Positions 28,130-37,442 of a stretch of DNA of 64,000 nucleotides are shown piece by piece; within the stretch, counting starts at the first letter, position 1, and every line of letters starts with the position of its first letter. The DNA is from Cedecea neteri NBRC 105707 = ATCC 33855 (GTDB lineage Bacteria > Pseudomonadota > Gammaproteobacteria > Enterobacterales > Enterobacteriaceae): positions 37,642 through 101,641 of the forward strand of contig NZ_BCTL01000031.1 in assembly GCF_001571265.1 (NCBI RefSeq), in the 5' to 3' direction. The notes beneath the pieces were generated by a model. It saw nothing but the letters and a program-made list of their open reading frames with translations. It searched no databases and had not been told where the DNA came from. A program made the position numbers and the translations under genes.

Positions 28130-28909
28130 ATGAAATATCCCTGGAAAAAGTTGCTGCTAACACTGGTGTTGGCAACGGGAATGACAGTACACGCTCAGGC
28201 GGCTGAACACGTTAGAGTTTACGCAGCTGCTTCGTTAACAGATGCTATTAAAGATATTGCCAGCCAGTATCAAAAGCAGAAAGGTGTAGAGGTCACCCCC
28301 TCTTTTGGTGCATCGTCAACGCTAGCCCTTCAAATTGAAAAAGATGCGCCTGCTGATTTATTTATTTCTGCCGACCAGGAATGGATGGACTATTGTGTTA
28401 GCAAACAAAAAATAGCCAATAATACCCGGCATACGCTATTGGGCAATAATCTTGTGTTGATTTCTGAGAAAACCAGCAATATAGGCAAAACAGATATCAA
28501 CGATAAGACCCAATGGAGCCAATTATTGGGTGCGAGTAAGCTTGCCGTAGGTGATCCAGACCATGTTCCTGCCGGTAAGTATGCCAAACAAGCGCTACAA
28601 AGTCTTGGGGCATGGGCAACGCTGGAGCCAAAACTGACGAAAGCCGCAGATGTTCGTGCTGCAATGGCTTTAGTTGAGCGTAAGGAAGCCCTGCTGGGCA
28701 TTGTATACGGTTCCGATGCTTTGGTGAGTTCGAGCGTGATCGTTATCGGTACCTTTCCCGCCGCAAGCCACAAACCGATTGAATATCCGGCGGCGATCGT
28801 TAAAGGCCATGAAACTGCAGCAGTGAAAGCATTTTATGATTATCTGAAAACGTCTGATGCAACAGCTATTTTTAAACATTATGGTTTTGTCCCTTTAATG
28901 AGCCAATAA
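28130..28909 (+). CDS. modA: Molybdate-binding periplasmic protein ModA, without modBC
   Basis: The 259-residue product matches ModA along its whole length: signal peptide (MKYPWKKLLLTLVLATGM), mature start VRVYAAASLTDAIKDIA, FGASSTLALQIEKDAPADLFISAD, LAVGDPDHVPAGKYAKQAL and the C-terminal KAFYDYLKTSDATAIFKHYGF. The oxyanion-binding serines and the DPDHVPAG segment are present. The start at 28130 has AAGG nine bases upstream; an in-frame ATG at 28121 touches that site. Composition is AT-rich compared with the ICE. It lies in the middle of the transfer operon without membrane or ATPase partners, so it must use chromosomal ModBC or act otherwise. Confidence 0.92.
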   Translation: MKYPWKKLLLTLVLATGMTVHAQAAEHVRVYAAASLTDAIKDIASQYQKQKGVEVTPSFGASSTLALQIEKDAPADLFISADQEWMDYCVSKQKIANNTRHTLLGNNLVLISEKTSNIGKTDINDKTQWSQLLGASKLAVGDPDHVPAGKYAKQALQSLGAWATLEPKLTKAADVRAAMALVERKEALLGIVYGSDALVSSSVIVIGTFPAASHKPIEYPAAIVKGHETAAVKAFYDYLKTSDATAIFKHYGFVPLMSQ

Positions 28910-28978
28910 AAATAGGTAGTTGTGGGGGCTTTTGCCTCGATGAGTTTTGCTGTCCCAAAGCAGCATACTCTGTACTAC

Positions 28979-29015
28979 TCCGCTCACAATGTTCTGCTTT
29001 GACTTTGTGAGCGGA
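28979..29015. repeat. 11-bp inverted repeat downstream of modA
   Basis: TCCGCTCACAA at 28979-28989 pairs perfectly with TTGTGAGCGGA at 29005-29015 across a 15-base loop. No T run follows, so it is not a standard terminator. It may be a protein-binding site or part of the insertion junction. Confidence 0.5.
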
Positions 29016-29149
29016 TCTTCACTAAGTACACGGTGATATTTTGTTGGTCTTTGCCTAAATTTTCACTCCCGCTTAAAGGGTTATTCGCTGACCCGTCGCC
29101 CCAAATCTTTCACCCTGAACGTACCTATTTCATGCAGAGGTGCGTCTCT

Positions 29150-29488
29150 ATGCCATATCTTCCACCCAAACTTTTTCCCCTCGTCATCTGTGGCGGGCTG
29201 CTGGGCCTGTCGCTGCTGGCGGCGCTGCCTGCACAGGCGTCCGAGATGGACGAGCTTGCCAGTACCCAACGCCTGCTTGATCAGGCTCAGGCTTCCCTTG
29301 AGCGTGCCCGCGTGGCCGCCGCGCAGGCCGATCCGGCTGAGCGCGGGCGTTTTTACTTCGATTATCTGCGGGCGACCACAGACCTGAACACCGTGCGGGC
29401 CGGGATAGACCACTACCTCACGCCCTCCCGGGCGCAGCCGCGCTACACCGGGGCCGTCACCGGGCAGTACCGCCGGGAGCGCCCCTGA
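29150..29488 (+). CDS. RAQPRD family ICE protein
   Basis: The 112-residue product has a signal peptide (LVICGGLLGLSLLAALPAQA) and the family pattern: a helical part (STQRLLDQAQASLERARVAA), then RFYFDYLRATTDLNTVRAGI and the eponymous motif, here RAQPRY. It is periplasmic. The start at 29150 has an AGAGG site eight bases upstream; longer in-frame starts would mask the signal peptide. Its last base overlaps the next ATG region. Confidence 0.87.
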   Translation: MPYLPPKLFPLVICGGLLGLSLLAALPAQASEMDELASTQRLLDQAQASLERARVAAAQADPAERGRFYFDYLRATTDLNTVRAGIDHYLTPSRAQPRYTGAVTGQYRRERP

Positions 29489-29730
29489 TGGGGATGACGG
29501 CGGGGCAGACGGCGGCCTTCACCGCGGCATCGGGTCACCTTGATATTCCCCTGTTGCACCTCGCCTGCGTGGGCTTTCTGGTGGAGGGCCTGTTCCTGTG
29601 GGCCGCCTGGGCCCTGACGGACGTCTGGAATGGCTGGGCTAACGAAAAAGTGCGTCATGCCGCCCTGGTGCGGTTCGCTATCCGGGCTGTGATCCTCATC
29701 GTGGTGAGTATCTGGATGTTCGCCAGCTGA
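29488..29730 (+). CDS. ICE small membrane protein of the TIGR03758 (PFL_4701) family
   Basis: An 80-residue product with an N-terminal FTAASGHLDIP, a transmembrane segment at about residues 25-48 (VGFLVEGLFLWAAWAL), and a second at 63-79. This size and layout fit TIGR03758, which follows RAQPRD in these elements. The ATG overlaps the RAQPRD stop (TGATG). Confidence 0.83.
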   Translation: MGMTAGQTAAFTAASGHLDIPLLHLACVGFLVEGLFLWAAWALTDVWNGWANEKVRHAALVRFAIRAVILIVVSIWMFAS

Positions 29731-29771
29731 CCCTCTCTCTTTTACCGAAGACTTACTGAACGGAGCAACTT

Positions 29772-30158
29772 ATGACTCAGCAGGACGGACTGCGTCCCCG
29801 TATTACCGCATTTTTCCACCGGCTGGCCTGGTGGGCCAGCCTCCTTCTCCTGTGGTGCTGGTTCGCCTGCGAGCCGGCCCTGGCTGATCTGCCGAAGGTG
29901 GATCCGCCTGTCAGTGGGGGCGGGGCCGGGCTGATGGGGCAAATCAAGGGATATTTGCAGGACGGTATCGTGCTCGGCGGGCTGGTGATTGCCGCCATCG
30001 CCTTTATCAACGTTGCCATTGCTGCGGTGCATACCTTCACAGAAGTGAGAAGTGAAAAAGCCACCTGGACCAAGTTCGGCGCCATCGTGGTGGTTGGTGT
30101 GATTTTACTGGTCAGCGTCATCTGGCTGCTGGGTAAATCGGCCACCATCATCCTCTGA
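29772..30158 (+). CDS. ICE protein of the TIGR03745 (DUF2976) family, pilin-like
   Basis: The 128-residue product has a long signal-type N terminus (WASLLLLWCWFACEPALA), a Pro/Gly segment (LPKVDPPVSGGGAGLMGQIKGY) and two hydrophobic helices (about 68-90 and 105-125). This is the arrangement of the VirB2-like pilin candidates in type G systems; pilin identity is inferred from the family. Confidence 0.85.
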   Translation: MTQQDGLRPRITAFFHRLAWWASLLLLWCWFACEPALADLPKVDPPVSGGGAGLMGQIKGYLQDGIVLGGLVIAAIAFINVAIAAVHTFTEVRSEKATWTKFGAIVVVGVILLVSVIWLLGKSATIIL

Positions 30159-30177
30159 CGCAGGAGTGCGGTTAACG

Positions 30178-30534
30178 ATGCAGACGATTCGTTTTCTCCC
30201 GGACCGGCTCAATGCCGAGCCGGTGGTATTCCGGGGCTTCACCGCCCCGGAGATGGGGCTGGCGGCGTTGGCCGGGGTGGGGCTGGGTCTGGCCTGGTCA
30301 TTGCCCCTGCTGTTTCTGGCGGGCTGGGTGATTGTCCCGACCGGGATGCTGGTGACGCCGCTGCTGGTCATCGGCTTTGGCGGGAAGTGGCTGATGCGCC
30401 TCAAACGCGGGAAGCCGGAGAATTTTATCTGGCAGCAGATGGCGATGAAAAAGCGGCAACTGGGCGTCGGCGACCCATCACTGATTATCACCTCGCAGGG
30501 CTGGTCTCTGCGCCGCAGCGGGAGGTCGTCATGA
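30178..30534 (+). CDS. ICE membrane protein of the TIGR03750 (DUF3487) family
   Basis: The 118-residue product reads TIRFLPDRLNAEPVVFRGFT at its start, the family signature, followed by two hydrophobic segments (about 30-65) and a basic tail. It resembles TraL/VirB3-size proteins that anchor the pilus assembly ATPase. The ATG at 30178 was preferred to the GTG at 30166. ATGA overlap with the next gene. Confidence 0.85.
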   Translation: MQTIRFLPDRLNAEPVVFRGFTAPEMGLAALAGVGLGLAWSLPLLFLAGWVIVPTGMLVTPLLVIGFGGKWLMRLKRGKPENFIWQQMAMKKRQLGVGDPSLIITSQGWSLRRSGRSS

Positions 30535-31190
30535 GCCGCTTCCGCCATGCCCTGCAGAACCGGGACCAGCATATTCGCACGCTGCGGGTGGCCTGCGGGG
30601 TGCTGCTCCTTCTGCTGCTGGTCACCCTGGGCGGCTGGATGCGCGCCCCTGACCGGCTGACCCTGCATATTCCGCCGGATCTGCGCACCGGCAGCACCCG
30701 CCCGTGGTGGGAGGTGCCCGTGCCGACAGTTTACAGTTTCGCCTTCTACATCTTCCAACAGCTGAACGCCTGGCCGAAGAACGGGGCGGTGGACTACCCG
30801 GCGAAAATCGCCGCGCTCTCACCGTACCTCACCCCTGCCTGCAAAAGTTTCCTTGAGGCGGATGCGAAAACACGTACCGACAGCGGGGAGCTGGCTGACC
30901 GCGTGCGTGTGGTCTACGAGGTACCCGGCCGGGGCTACAACGGCAGCAGCGTGACGGTGTATGACCGTGACAGCTGGAGGGTACGCCTCGACGTGGTGGC
31001 GGACGAGTACTTTCAGGCCGAGCCAGTAAAGCGCGCCCTGGTGCGCTTCCCGCTGAAGGTGGTTCGCTGGAGCGGGGATGCCGAGCGCAACCCGTTTGGT
31101 CTGGCGCTGGACTGCTATGACGGCGTGCCGCAGCGGCTGGAGGCTGCCCCGGTGGCGGCGAAACCTGCGCAACAGGGGGTATTCCCGTGA
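30531..31190 (+). CDS. ICE protein of the TIGR03746 (PFL_4703) family, VirB8/TraE-like
   Basis: The 219-residue product has a short cytoplasmic start (MSRFRHALQNRDQHIRTLRV), a transmembrane segment at about residues 20-40 and a periplasmic domain with the family segment VPTVYSFAFYIFQQLNAWPKNG. It takes the VirB8/TraE position of the channel. GTGA overlap with the next gene. Confidence 0.85.
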   Translation: MSRFRHALQNRDQHIRTLRVACGVLLLLLLVTLGGWMRAPDRLTLHIPPDLRTGSTRPWWEVPVPTVYSFAFYIFQQLNAWPKNGAVDYPAKIAALSPYLTPACKSFLEADAKTRTDSGELADRVRVVYEVPGRGYNGSSVTVYDRDSWRVRLDVVADEYFQAEPVKRALVRFPLKVVRWSGDAERNPFGLALDCYDGVPQRLEAAPVAAKPAQQGVFP

Positions 31191-32116
31191 AGATGAAACC
31201 GATTCAACAGGGTTTTCGCCCCGGTATGACGATGCTGGTCCTGGCCTGCCTCGCCTCTGCCAGCACGCAGGCCGATGAGCTGATGAAGTGGGAGCGTATC
31301 CCGCTGCAGATCCCACTCAGCACCGCGCATGAGCGGGTGGTGTTTGTGGATAAAAACGTGCGGGTGGGCTTTCCCCCTGCGCTCAACGGTAAGCTGCGGG
31401 TGCAGAGCACCGGCGGGGCGGTGTACCTGAAAGCGGAGACAGCCTTCCCGACCACCCGGCTACAGCTGCAGGACGTGGAGACCGGGGAGGTCATTCTGCT
31501 GGACGTCACCGCCGCAGAGACCGGCCCCGACGAGCCGGTACGCCTGGTTTACAGCGGGGACGTCACCCGGCTTGACAGTAAAGCCGATTTACGTGAGGCC
31601 GGTGCGAAAGCTGGCACAGGGAGTGCGACGTCCGGGGCGACGGGGGCATCCGGTGCAACTGGCAGCGCCGCCACCCCGCCGAAAAAAACGCATTACAGCG
31701 CCCCGCTGCCGGTGGTGCTGACCCGTTATGCGGCCCAGAGCCTGTATGCCCCGCTGCGCACCGTGGAGGCCGTGCCGGGTATCCACCCCCTGAACCCACA
31801 TTTGCCGGGCCACATCACTACCCTCTATCCGGCTGAGCCCGTGGCAGCAACGCCGCTGGCCACCTGGAGCGTCGGACCGCGCGCTGTGGTGGCCCTGCAG
31901 GTGCGCAATACGCAGACCCGCAGGCTGGTCCTTGATCCTCGTCTGCTGCAGGGCGAATTCGTGGCCGCCACCTTTCAGCACCGCTGGCTGGGCCCGGCGG
32001 GTACGCCGGAAGACACCACTGTGCTGTACCTGGTCACCGCCGGGCGGCCAGAGACCGCTTTTATCGCTGAGCCCGTTGTCGCACACCCACGCGTGAAAAA
32101 GGGGGCAAAACCATGA
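31187..32116 (+). CDS. ICE protein of the TIGR03749 (PFL_4704) family, VirB9/TraK-like
   Basis: The 309-residue product has a signal peptide (MLVLACLASASTQA) and the family start ELMKWERIPLQIPL followed by VDKNVRVGFPPALNGKLRVQS. A Gly/Ala/Ser-rich linker with GATGASGATGSA lies near residue 150. The C-terminal part carries a beta-rich domain. Start is the GTG at 31187 in a GTGA overlap, or ATG 31193. Confidence 0.85.
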   Translation: MKMKPIQQGFRPGMTMLVLACLASASTQADELMKWERIPLQIPLSTAHERVVFVDKNVRVGFPPALNGKLRVQSTGGAVYLKAETAFPTTRLQLQDVETGEVILLDVTAAETGPDEPVRLVYSGDVTRLDSKADLREAGAKAGTGSATSGATGASGATGSAATPPKKTHYSAPLPVVLTRYAAQSLYAPLRTVEAVPGIHPLNPHLPGHITTLYPAEPVAATPLATWSVGPRAVVALQVRNTQTRRLVLDPRLLQGEFVAATFQHRWLGPAGTPEDTTVLYLVTAGRPETAFIAEPVVAHPRVKKGAKP

Positions 32117-33642
32117 AGGTGAAATCCAGTCTCCTGGTTAAGGTCATCGTCCCGGCCATGCTTGCCGGCGGTGTGGTGGTGGGGCTCCGGAGCTGTGACT
32201 CCCACAGTACCTCCCCGGCCGACGCGCAGCGGGCGGCGCTTTCCCGCACCCTGGCTGACTTGTCGCCGGACGAGCTTAAATCCCTGGGCGTGGAGGGTGA
32301 CACGCCGGAGGACACCCTGCACACCCTGATTGGCTCCCTCAACACCGTCCGGGCGGAGCAGAAGCAGCTGAGCCAGGAGAACGAGGCCCTGCGCAAGCAG
32401 AACACGCAGCTGAGCCACCGCGGGCAGGATGTCGTCGGCCAGGTGAATGACGCGGTTAGCAGCTTGCAAAAACAATACGACGAGCGCACTCGCCAGATGC
32501 AGGATGAGCAGCAGACGCTCAAAAGCCAGCTGCAGTCGATGGCTGACCGGCTGGCGAACGCGGGAACGTCTTCGCCAGCCTCTGGTCAGGGAGCGTCCGG
32601 CGACAGCGATATCCCGTCCGGGCTGGGGCTGGATGGACTGGGTCGTGCGCAGGGCGGCCAGGCGACCGCGGGTGCCGACGGCCTGATGTGGGTCAGCCCC
32701 ACAGACCAGCAGCCCGCCCTTCCCGGGCAGGCGGACGGCAAAACCGGCCCGCAGTTCCCGACCTCGTTCCTGGACGATAACCCGCTCACCCGCCAGAAGG
32801 CGGCGTACGAGATGCAGGTCAAGGGCCACACCACCGAAAACGGCACCGCGGCAAAACCCACCGAACACCCGGTCTTCACTCTGCCGGAGAATTCCACCCT
32901 GGTGGGCAGCCGGGCGATGACCGCCCTGCTCGGGCGGGTGCCCATCAACGGGACGGTCACCGACCCGTATCCGTTCAAAATCCTGATAGGGAAGGACAAC
33001 CTCACGGCCAACGGCATCGAACTGCCGGACGTGGAGGGGGCGGTGGTCTCCGGCTCGGCCAGCGGGGACTGGACGTTGTCGTGCGTGCGCGGCCAGGTGA
33101 ACTCCATCACCTTTGTGTTTGCAGACGGGACGGTGCGCACCCTGCCGCACCCGGTGGAGCTGGCTAACGGCACAGGCAATGTCGGTAACGGCAGCAAAAC
33201 CGACACCGGTACCAACGGCGGGATTGGCTGGATATCCGATGACGACGGCATCCCCTGCATCAGCGGGACCCGTAAATCCAACGCGGCCACGTATCTGCCG
33301 ACCCTGTTTGGCCTGTCGGCGGCGGGGGCTGCCGGCGAAGCCATGAGTCAGGGACAGCAGACCAATCAGACCAACGGCTACGGCGGGGTGACCTCCACTC
33401 TGACCGGGGATGCGGGCAAGGCGGCGCTGGGGAAAGCGATTGCCGGGGGCATGAACGAGACGGGGGAGTGGGTGAAGCAGCGCTATGGCCAGATGTTTGA
33501 CGCCATCTACGTCCCGCCGGGGGCACATCTGGCGGTGCACATCACCCGCCAGCTCAACATTGACTATGAAGAGCCCGGCCGTAAGGTGCGCTACGACTTC
33601 ACCCTGCCGAGTGAAGCGGGCGCGGAAGGCGGACTGGACTGA
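32113..33642 (+). CDS. ICE protein of the TIGR03752 (PFL_4705) family, VirB10/TraB-like
   Basis: The 509-residue product has one N-terminal transmembrane segment (about residues 8-24), a coiled coil at about 70-140 (many Gln/Glu heptads), a linker, and a C-terminal TraB/VirB10-like beta domain (PINGTVTDPYPFKILIGKDN; AHLAVHITRQLNIDY at the end). It would form the envelope-spanning core of the channel. Confidence 0.88.
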   Translation: MKVKSSLLVKVIVPAMLAGGVVVGLRSCDSHSTSPADAQRAALSRTLADLSPDELKSLGVEGDTPEDTLHTLIGSLNTVRAEQKQLSQENEALRKQNTQLSHRGQDVVGQVNDAVSSLQKQYDERTRQMQDEQQTLKSQLQSMADRLANAGTSSPASGQGASGDSDIPSGLGLDGLGRAQGGQATAGADGLMWVSPTDQQPALPGQADGKTGPQFPTSFLDDNPLTRQKAAYEMQVKGHTTENGTAAKPTEHPVFTLPENSTLVGSRAMTALLGRVPINGTVTDPYPFKILIGKDNLTANGIELPDVEGAVVSGSASGDWTLSCVRGQVNSITFVFADGTVRTLPHPVELANGTGNVGNGSKTDTGTNGGIGWISDDDGIPCISGTRKSNAATYLPTLFGLSAAGAAGEAMSQGQQTNQTNGYGGVTSTLTGDAGKAALGKAIAGGMNETGEWVKQRYGQMFDAIYVPPGAHLAVHITRQLNIDYEEPGRKVRYDFTLPSEAGAEGGLD

Positions 33643-33652
33643 GGACGACAGG

Positions 33653-34105
33653 ATGAAAACAACGACTACCCACGTATTCACCCACCTGAGAAGCGGAGGG
33701 GGCCGACTGGCCTGCCTGGTACTGGCCGGTTGCCTGATGAGCGGGTGCGCCACTTCCAAAGAGGAGATGCTGCCCGCTGGCGACCATACGATGCTGGCGC
33801 TGTGGAACGGGGAAGACGGCAGCGGGAGTGCCTCACAGGCCACCGCCGTGGCCCGGCAGGCGCTGCGCCGCCCCCTGAACAGCGCTGAACAACAGACCGC
33901 CCCGGACACGGACGACAGTTACGCCCGCACGGCGGCGAGTGAAATCAGCCAGCAGTTCCCGCGCCTGCCGAACCCCGACATGGTGATGTATATTTTCCCC
34001 CACCTGGCGGAGGGCACCTCACCGGTGCCGGGTTACAGCACGGTGTTCTCCTTCTACGGGCAGACCCAGTACGCCATGCCCGGTGAACGCACGGAGGCGC
34101 TGTGA
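33653..34105 (+). CDS. ICE lipoprotein of the TIGR03751 family, VirB7/TraV-like
   Basis: The 150-residue product has a signal peptide with lipobox LMSGC (Cys near 32). The mature part (ATSKEEMLPAGDHTMLALWN; FPRLPNPDMVMYIFPHLA) matches the family. The start at 33653 has AGGACAGG upstream; the longer frame from 33485 is inside the previous gene. The stop overlaps the ATG of the ATPase gene. Confidence 0.86.
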   Translation: MKTTTTHVFTHLRSGGGRLACLVLAGCLMSGCATSKEEMLPAGDHTMLALWNGEDGSGSASQATAVARQALRRPLNSAEQQTAPDTDDSYARTAASEISQQFPRLPNPDMVMYIFPHLAEGTSPVPGYSTVFSFYGQTQYAMPGERTEAL

Positions 34106-37038
34106 TGCTGCGCACTTTGTTTCCGCTGTTTGATAAAAAACGTACCAGACGACCGCGAACGGTACCACCTGTCACCCCCGGTATTTTTCCTGCGGGTGAA
34201 TCTGATGCAGCCTTTTCTGATGTTGGTACCTGTGGCGGGCAAACTGTCATGCCCGCCGGAGAAGGCGAGCCCCTCGTGGTTGCCGGGCGTGAGGCCCTCC
34301 GGCGTCCCGGAAAGCTCGATACCGGAGCCGAACAGAAAGTGTATCAGGCAGGTCCTTCCGTACTGGACTACCTGCCCTGGGCGGAGTATCTCGACCACGA
34401 GCAGTGCCTGCTGCTCGATGACGGAGTGTCGGTCGGGGCGGTGTACGCCATTTCCCCGGTGGCCACGGAGGGCAGAACGCTTGACCGTCTGATGCAAATC
34501 CGCGACACGGTGGAGGATGCGCTCCAGGACAGCTTCGACGAGCACGATGAGAATCCCTGGGTGGTGCAGTTCTTCTGCCAGGACGAGGACAACGTGGACG
34601 CATACCTTGCCGGCCTGGAGACGTACATCAAACCTCACGCCCGCGACACGGCGTTCACCCGGGACTGGCTGGCAGTCACGGCCCGCCATCTGCGCGGCAT
34701 TGCCCGCCCGGAAGGGCTGTTCACCGACACGCTTATCACCGGCCAGCCCTGGCGGGGCCAGCAGCGCCGCACGCGCATGGTGATTTACCGTTACGTGGGG
34801 GATCACAACCGCGACCCGATGCCGCCGGTGGCCATGCTCAACCAGGTGGGCGAGCGGGTGACCAGCGCCCTCGGCGGGGCCGGCATTATCAGCGTGCGCC
34901 AGAACGGAGCGCAGGTCCACGACTGGCTGCTGCGCCTGTTCAACCCTGCCCCGCAGTGGGTGGATAAAGCCACCCTGCACCGGGAGGCGCGCTACTTTGA
35001 CTGCCGGGAGACCTCGGAGGGAGAGATGCCAGTGAGGAACGACTTCACGGAGACCCTGTGGTTTACCCCGCCGCGCTCGGACGTGCAGCACGGGGTGTGG
35101 TGGCTGGACGACATTGCCCACTGTGCCGTGCCGGTGGAAAAGCTCCGGCGGCCTCCAGAGCCGGGGCAACTCACCGGTGAGCAGGCCAGGGGCGAAAAGA
35201 AAATCAACGCCCTGATGGACACCTTTCCGGAAGGGACGATGGTCTGTATGACCATCGTGGTGCAGCCCCAGGACACGCTCGAGGCTGACTTCACCCGGCT
35301 TTCGAAGAACGCCGTCGGGGAGAACACCGACTCCGGGCGCGTGCGCCAGGATGTGAAAACGGTGAAGGAGTACCTGGGCAACCGGCACAAGCTCTACCGT
35401 GCCGGTATCACCTTCTTCCTGCGGGCCGACAACGTGGAGGTGCTGAATCACAAGCGCGTGGCGCTCAGCACGGTGTTGCTCGGGGCCGGGCTGCAGCCGG
35501 TCCGGCCGGAGTTCGACGTGGCCCCCCTCAACACCTGGCTGCGGGCGCTGCCGATGTGCTTTAACCCCCGGACCGACAAAAAGCACTGGTATACCCGCCT
35601 GACCTGGGTTCAGCACCTGGCGGGGCTGCTGCCAGTGACGGGGCGTGAGACCGGTACAGGTCACCCGGGCATGAGCTTCTTTAACCGGGGGGGCGATACC
35701 CTGACCGTGGACCCGCTCAACAGGCTCGACCGCAGCCAGAACGCCCACCTCCTGCTGTTCGGCCCGACCGGGGCGGGCAAGTCCGCGACGCTCTGCGCCC
35801 TGCTGTCGCAACTGATGGCGGTGCACCGCCCTCGACTGTTTATCGCTGAGGCCGGCAACAGCTTCGGGCTGCTGGCGCAGTACTTTAAACGCCTCGGCCT
35901 GACTGTACACGTGGTCAGCATCAAGCCCGGCAGCGGCGTGACCCTCCCGCCGTTCTCGTACGCACACCGCCTGGTGGAGGAAGAACTTGCCTCCCTGAGC
36001 GTGGAAGTGGATGAAAATGACCTGCCGGACATCACCGAGGATAATGGCGATGAAGACAAACGCGATATCCTGGGCGAAATGGAAATCTCGGCAAGGATGA
36101 TGATAACCGGCGGGGACGCGAAGGAGGAGGCAGAGCTGAAGCGTGCTGACCGGGCGATGATACGCGAGGCGCTGATGGTGGCAGCCCGCCTGACGTATGA
36201 CGCGGGCCGCCAGATGTTGCCCTCGGACCTGCAGCAGGCGCTGTACGCCATCTCCACCGATGAGAGCGAACGCCGGAATGCCCAGCGCCGTGCCCGGGCC
36301 GCCGAGATGGCGGAGTCGCTGGGAATGTTCACCCAGGCAGGGAGCTTTGAGGCGGAGCTGTTTAACCGGGAGGGCAGCCTGTGGCCGGAGGCCGACGTCA
36401 CGCTGATTGACCTCGGGCACCTGGCGCGGGAGGGCTACGAGGCGCAGATGGCACTCACCATGGTGAGCCTGACCAATACCATCAACAACATCGCCGAACG
36501 CGACCAGTATACCGGGCGGGATATCGTGTTCACGGTGGATGAGGCCCATATCGTGACCGTCAACCCGCTGCTGGCCCCTTACATGACCAAAATCGTGAAG
36601 ATGTGGCGCAAGCTCGGGGCCTGGCTGTGGCTGGCGACCCAGAATCTCAGGGATTACCCGGACATTGCCGGGAAGATGCTGAACATGGCCGAATGGTGGG
36701 TGTGCCTGACCATGCCGCCGGAGGAGGTGAAGGAGATTAGTCGCTTTAAGGCCCTGAGCCCTGAGCAGGAGGCGGTCCTGCTCTCTGCCCGCAAGCTGTC
36801 CGGGTGCTACACCGAGGGCGTGGTGCTGGCGAAGAATATCGAGGCCCTGTTCCGGGCTGTGCCCCCGAGCCTGTATCTGGCGCTGGGGATGACCGAGAAG
36901 GAGGAGAAAGCGGAGAGACGCCAGATAATGGACGAATACGGCTGCAGCGAGCTGGACGCGGCCATCCGGGTGGCCGCGGCATTTGACCGCCAGCGCGGCC
37001 TGTCCGCCCCGGGGCAGGAGGAGAACGCCCCATGCTGA
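34105..37038 (+). CDS. Conjugative transfer ATPase of the TIGR03744 (PFL_4706) family, VirB4/TraC-like
   Basis: The 977-residue product is the pilus-assembly ATPase of type G systems. The N-terminal half has the CagE/TrbE-like domain; Walker A FGPTGAGKSATL lies near residues 551-562 and Walker B IVFTVDEAHIVTV near residues 805-817. A RecA-like motor (WLWLATQNLRDYPDIAG) follows. ATG 34105 (overlapping the upstream stop) is preferred over GTG 34102. Its 3' end overlaps the next gene by 7 bases. Confidence 0.93.
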   Translation: MLRTLFPLFDKKRTRRPRTVPPVTPGIFPAGESDAAFSDVGTCGGQTVMPAGEGEPLVVAGREALRRPGKLDTGAEQKVYQAGPSVLDYLPWAEYLDHEQCLLLDDGVSVGAVYAISPVATEGRTLDRLMQIRDTVEDALQDSFDEHDENPWVVQFFCQDEDNVDAYLAGLETYIKPHARDTAFTRDWLAVTARHLRGIARPEGLFTDTLITGQPWRGQQRRTRMVIYRYVGDHNRDPMPPVAMLNQVGERVTSALGGAGIISVRQNGAQVHDWLLRLFNPAPQWVDKATLHREARYFDCRETSEGEMPVRNDFTETLWFTPPRSDVQHGVWWLDDIAHCAVPVEKLRRPPEPGQLTGEQARGEKKINALMDTFPEGTMVCMTIVVQPQDTLEADFTRLSKNAVGENTDSGRVRQDVKTVKEYLGNRHKLYRAGITFFLRADNVEVLNHKRVALSTVLLGAGLQPVRPEFDVAPLNTWLRALPMCFNPRTDKKHWYTRLTWVQHLAGLLPVTGRETGTGHPGMSFFNRGGDTLTVDPLNRLDRSQNAHLLLFGPTGAGKSATLCALLSQLMAVHRPRLFIAEAGNSFGLLAQYFKRLGLTVHVVSIKPGSGVTLPPFSYAHRLVEEELASLSVEVDENDLPDITEDNGDEDKRDILGEMEISARMMITGGDAKEEAELKRADRAMIREALMVAARLTYDAGRQMLPSDLQQALYAISTDESERRNAQRRARAAEMAESLGMFTQAGSFEAELFNREGSLWPEADVTLIDLGHLAREGYEAQMALTMVSLTNTINNIAERDQYTGRDIVFTVDEAHIVTVNPLLAPYMTKIVKMWRKLGAWLWLATQNLRDYPDIAGKMLNMAEWWVCLTMPPEEVKEISRFKALSPEQEAVLLSARKLSGCYTEGVVLAKNIEALFRAVPPSLYLALGMTEKEEKAERRQIMDEYGCSELDAAIRVAAAFDRQRGLSAPGQEENAPC

Positions 37039-37442
37039 CCCTGACCTGGCCGACCCCGGCCGTGACTTCGCGGCCCACTGACGGGGAGCCGGTGCTGTTC
37101 GGTCTGCTGCCCCAGGGGACCCCGACCCTGAGTCCGCCTGATGCACAGGCCCTGCAGACACTGCGCGCCGCTATGCTCACCCGCCTCACGCCGCCGGTCA
37201 GCTTCGCCTGCCACCCGCACCGGGTGGCGCAGCGCTGCAGCGTGGCCCTGCATGCGGAGGGGCAGGGTGGCGGGTGCATTGACCTGCTGGTGACGGTCAA
37301 CGGGCAGACGCGATTTCCGGTGGAGGACGAGTATGCCCGTCCCCGCTGGTATCTCACCGTCCCGGACGCCGCAGACCTGGTCTACCTGGTCCTTTATCTG
37401 AATACCCTGGCCGATCGGGATAATAACGTTGACCCAAACTAA
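37032..37442 (+). CDS. Unnamed ICE gene after the VirB4-like ATPase
   Basis: A 136-residue soluble product, coupled to the ATPase gene by overlap. It has no signal peptide or membrane segment; visible pieces are FGLLPQGTPTLSPPDAQALQ and GGGCIDLLVTVNGQTRFPVE. This gene is the left border of the hcp island: a diverged partial copy of its 3' half is found at 39541-39684. Confidence 0.72.
   Translation: MLTLTWPTPAVTSRPTDGEPVLFGLLPQGTPTLSPPDAQALQTLRAAMLTRLTPPVSFACHPHRVAQRCSVALHAEGQGGGCIDLLVTVNGQTRFPVEDEYARPRWYLTVPDAADLVYLVLYLNTLADRDNNVDPN

Noticed and set aside
31975..33909. 644-codon minus-strand open frame opposite TIGR03749/TIGR03752/TIGR03751
   Set aside because: It spans three coupled plus-strand genes with strong family matches; the translation is His/Arg/Pro-rich noise.
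34054..37161. 1035-codon minus-strand open frame opposite the VirB4-like ATPase
   Set aside because: It mirrors the ATPase gene and contains no domain; high GC explains the lack of stops.
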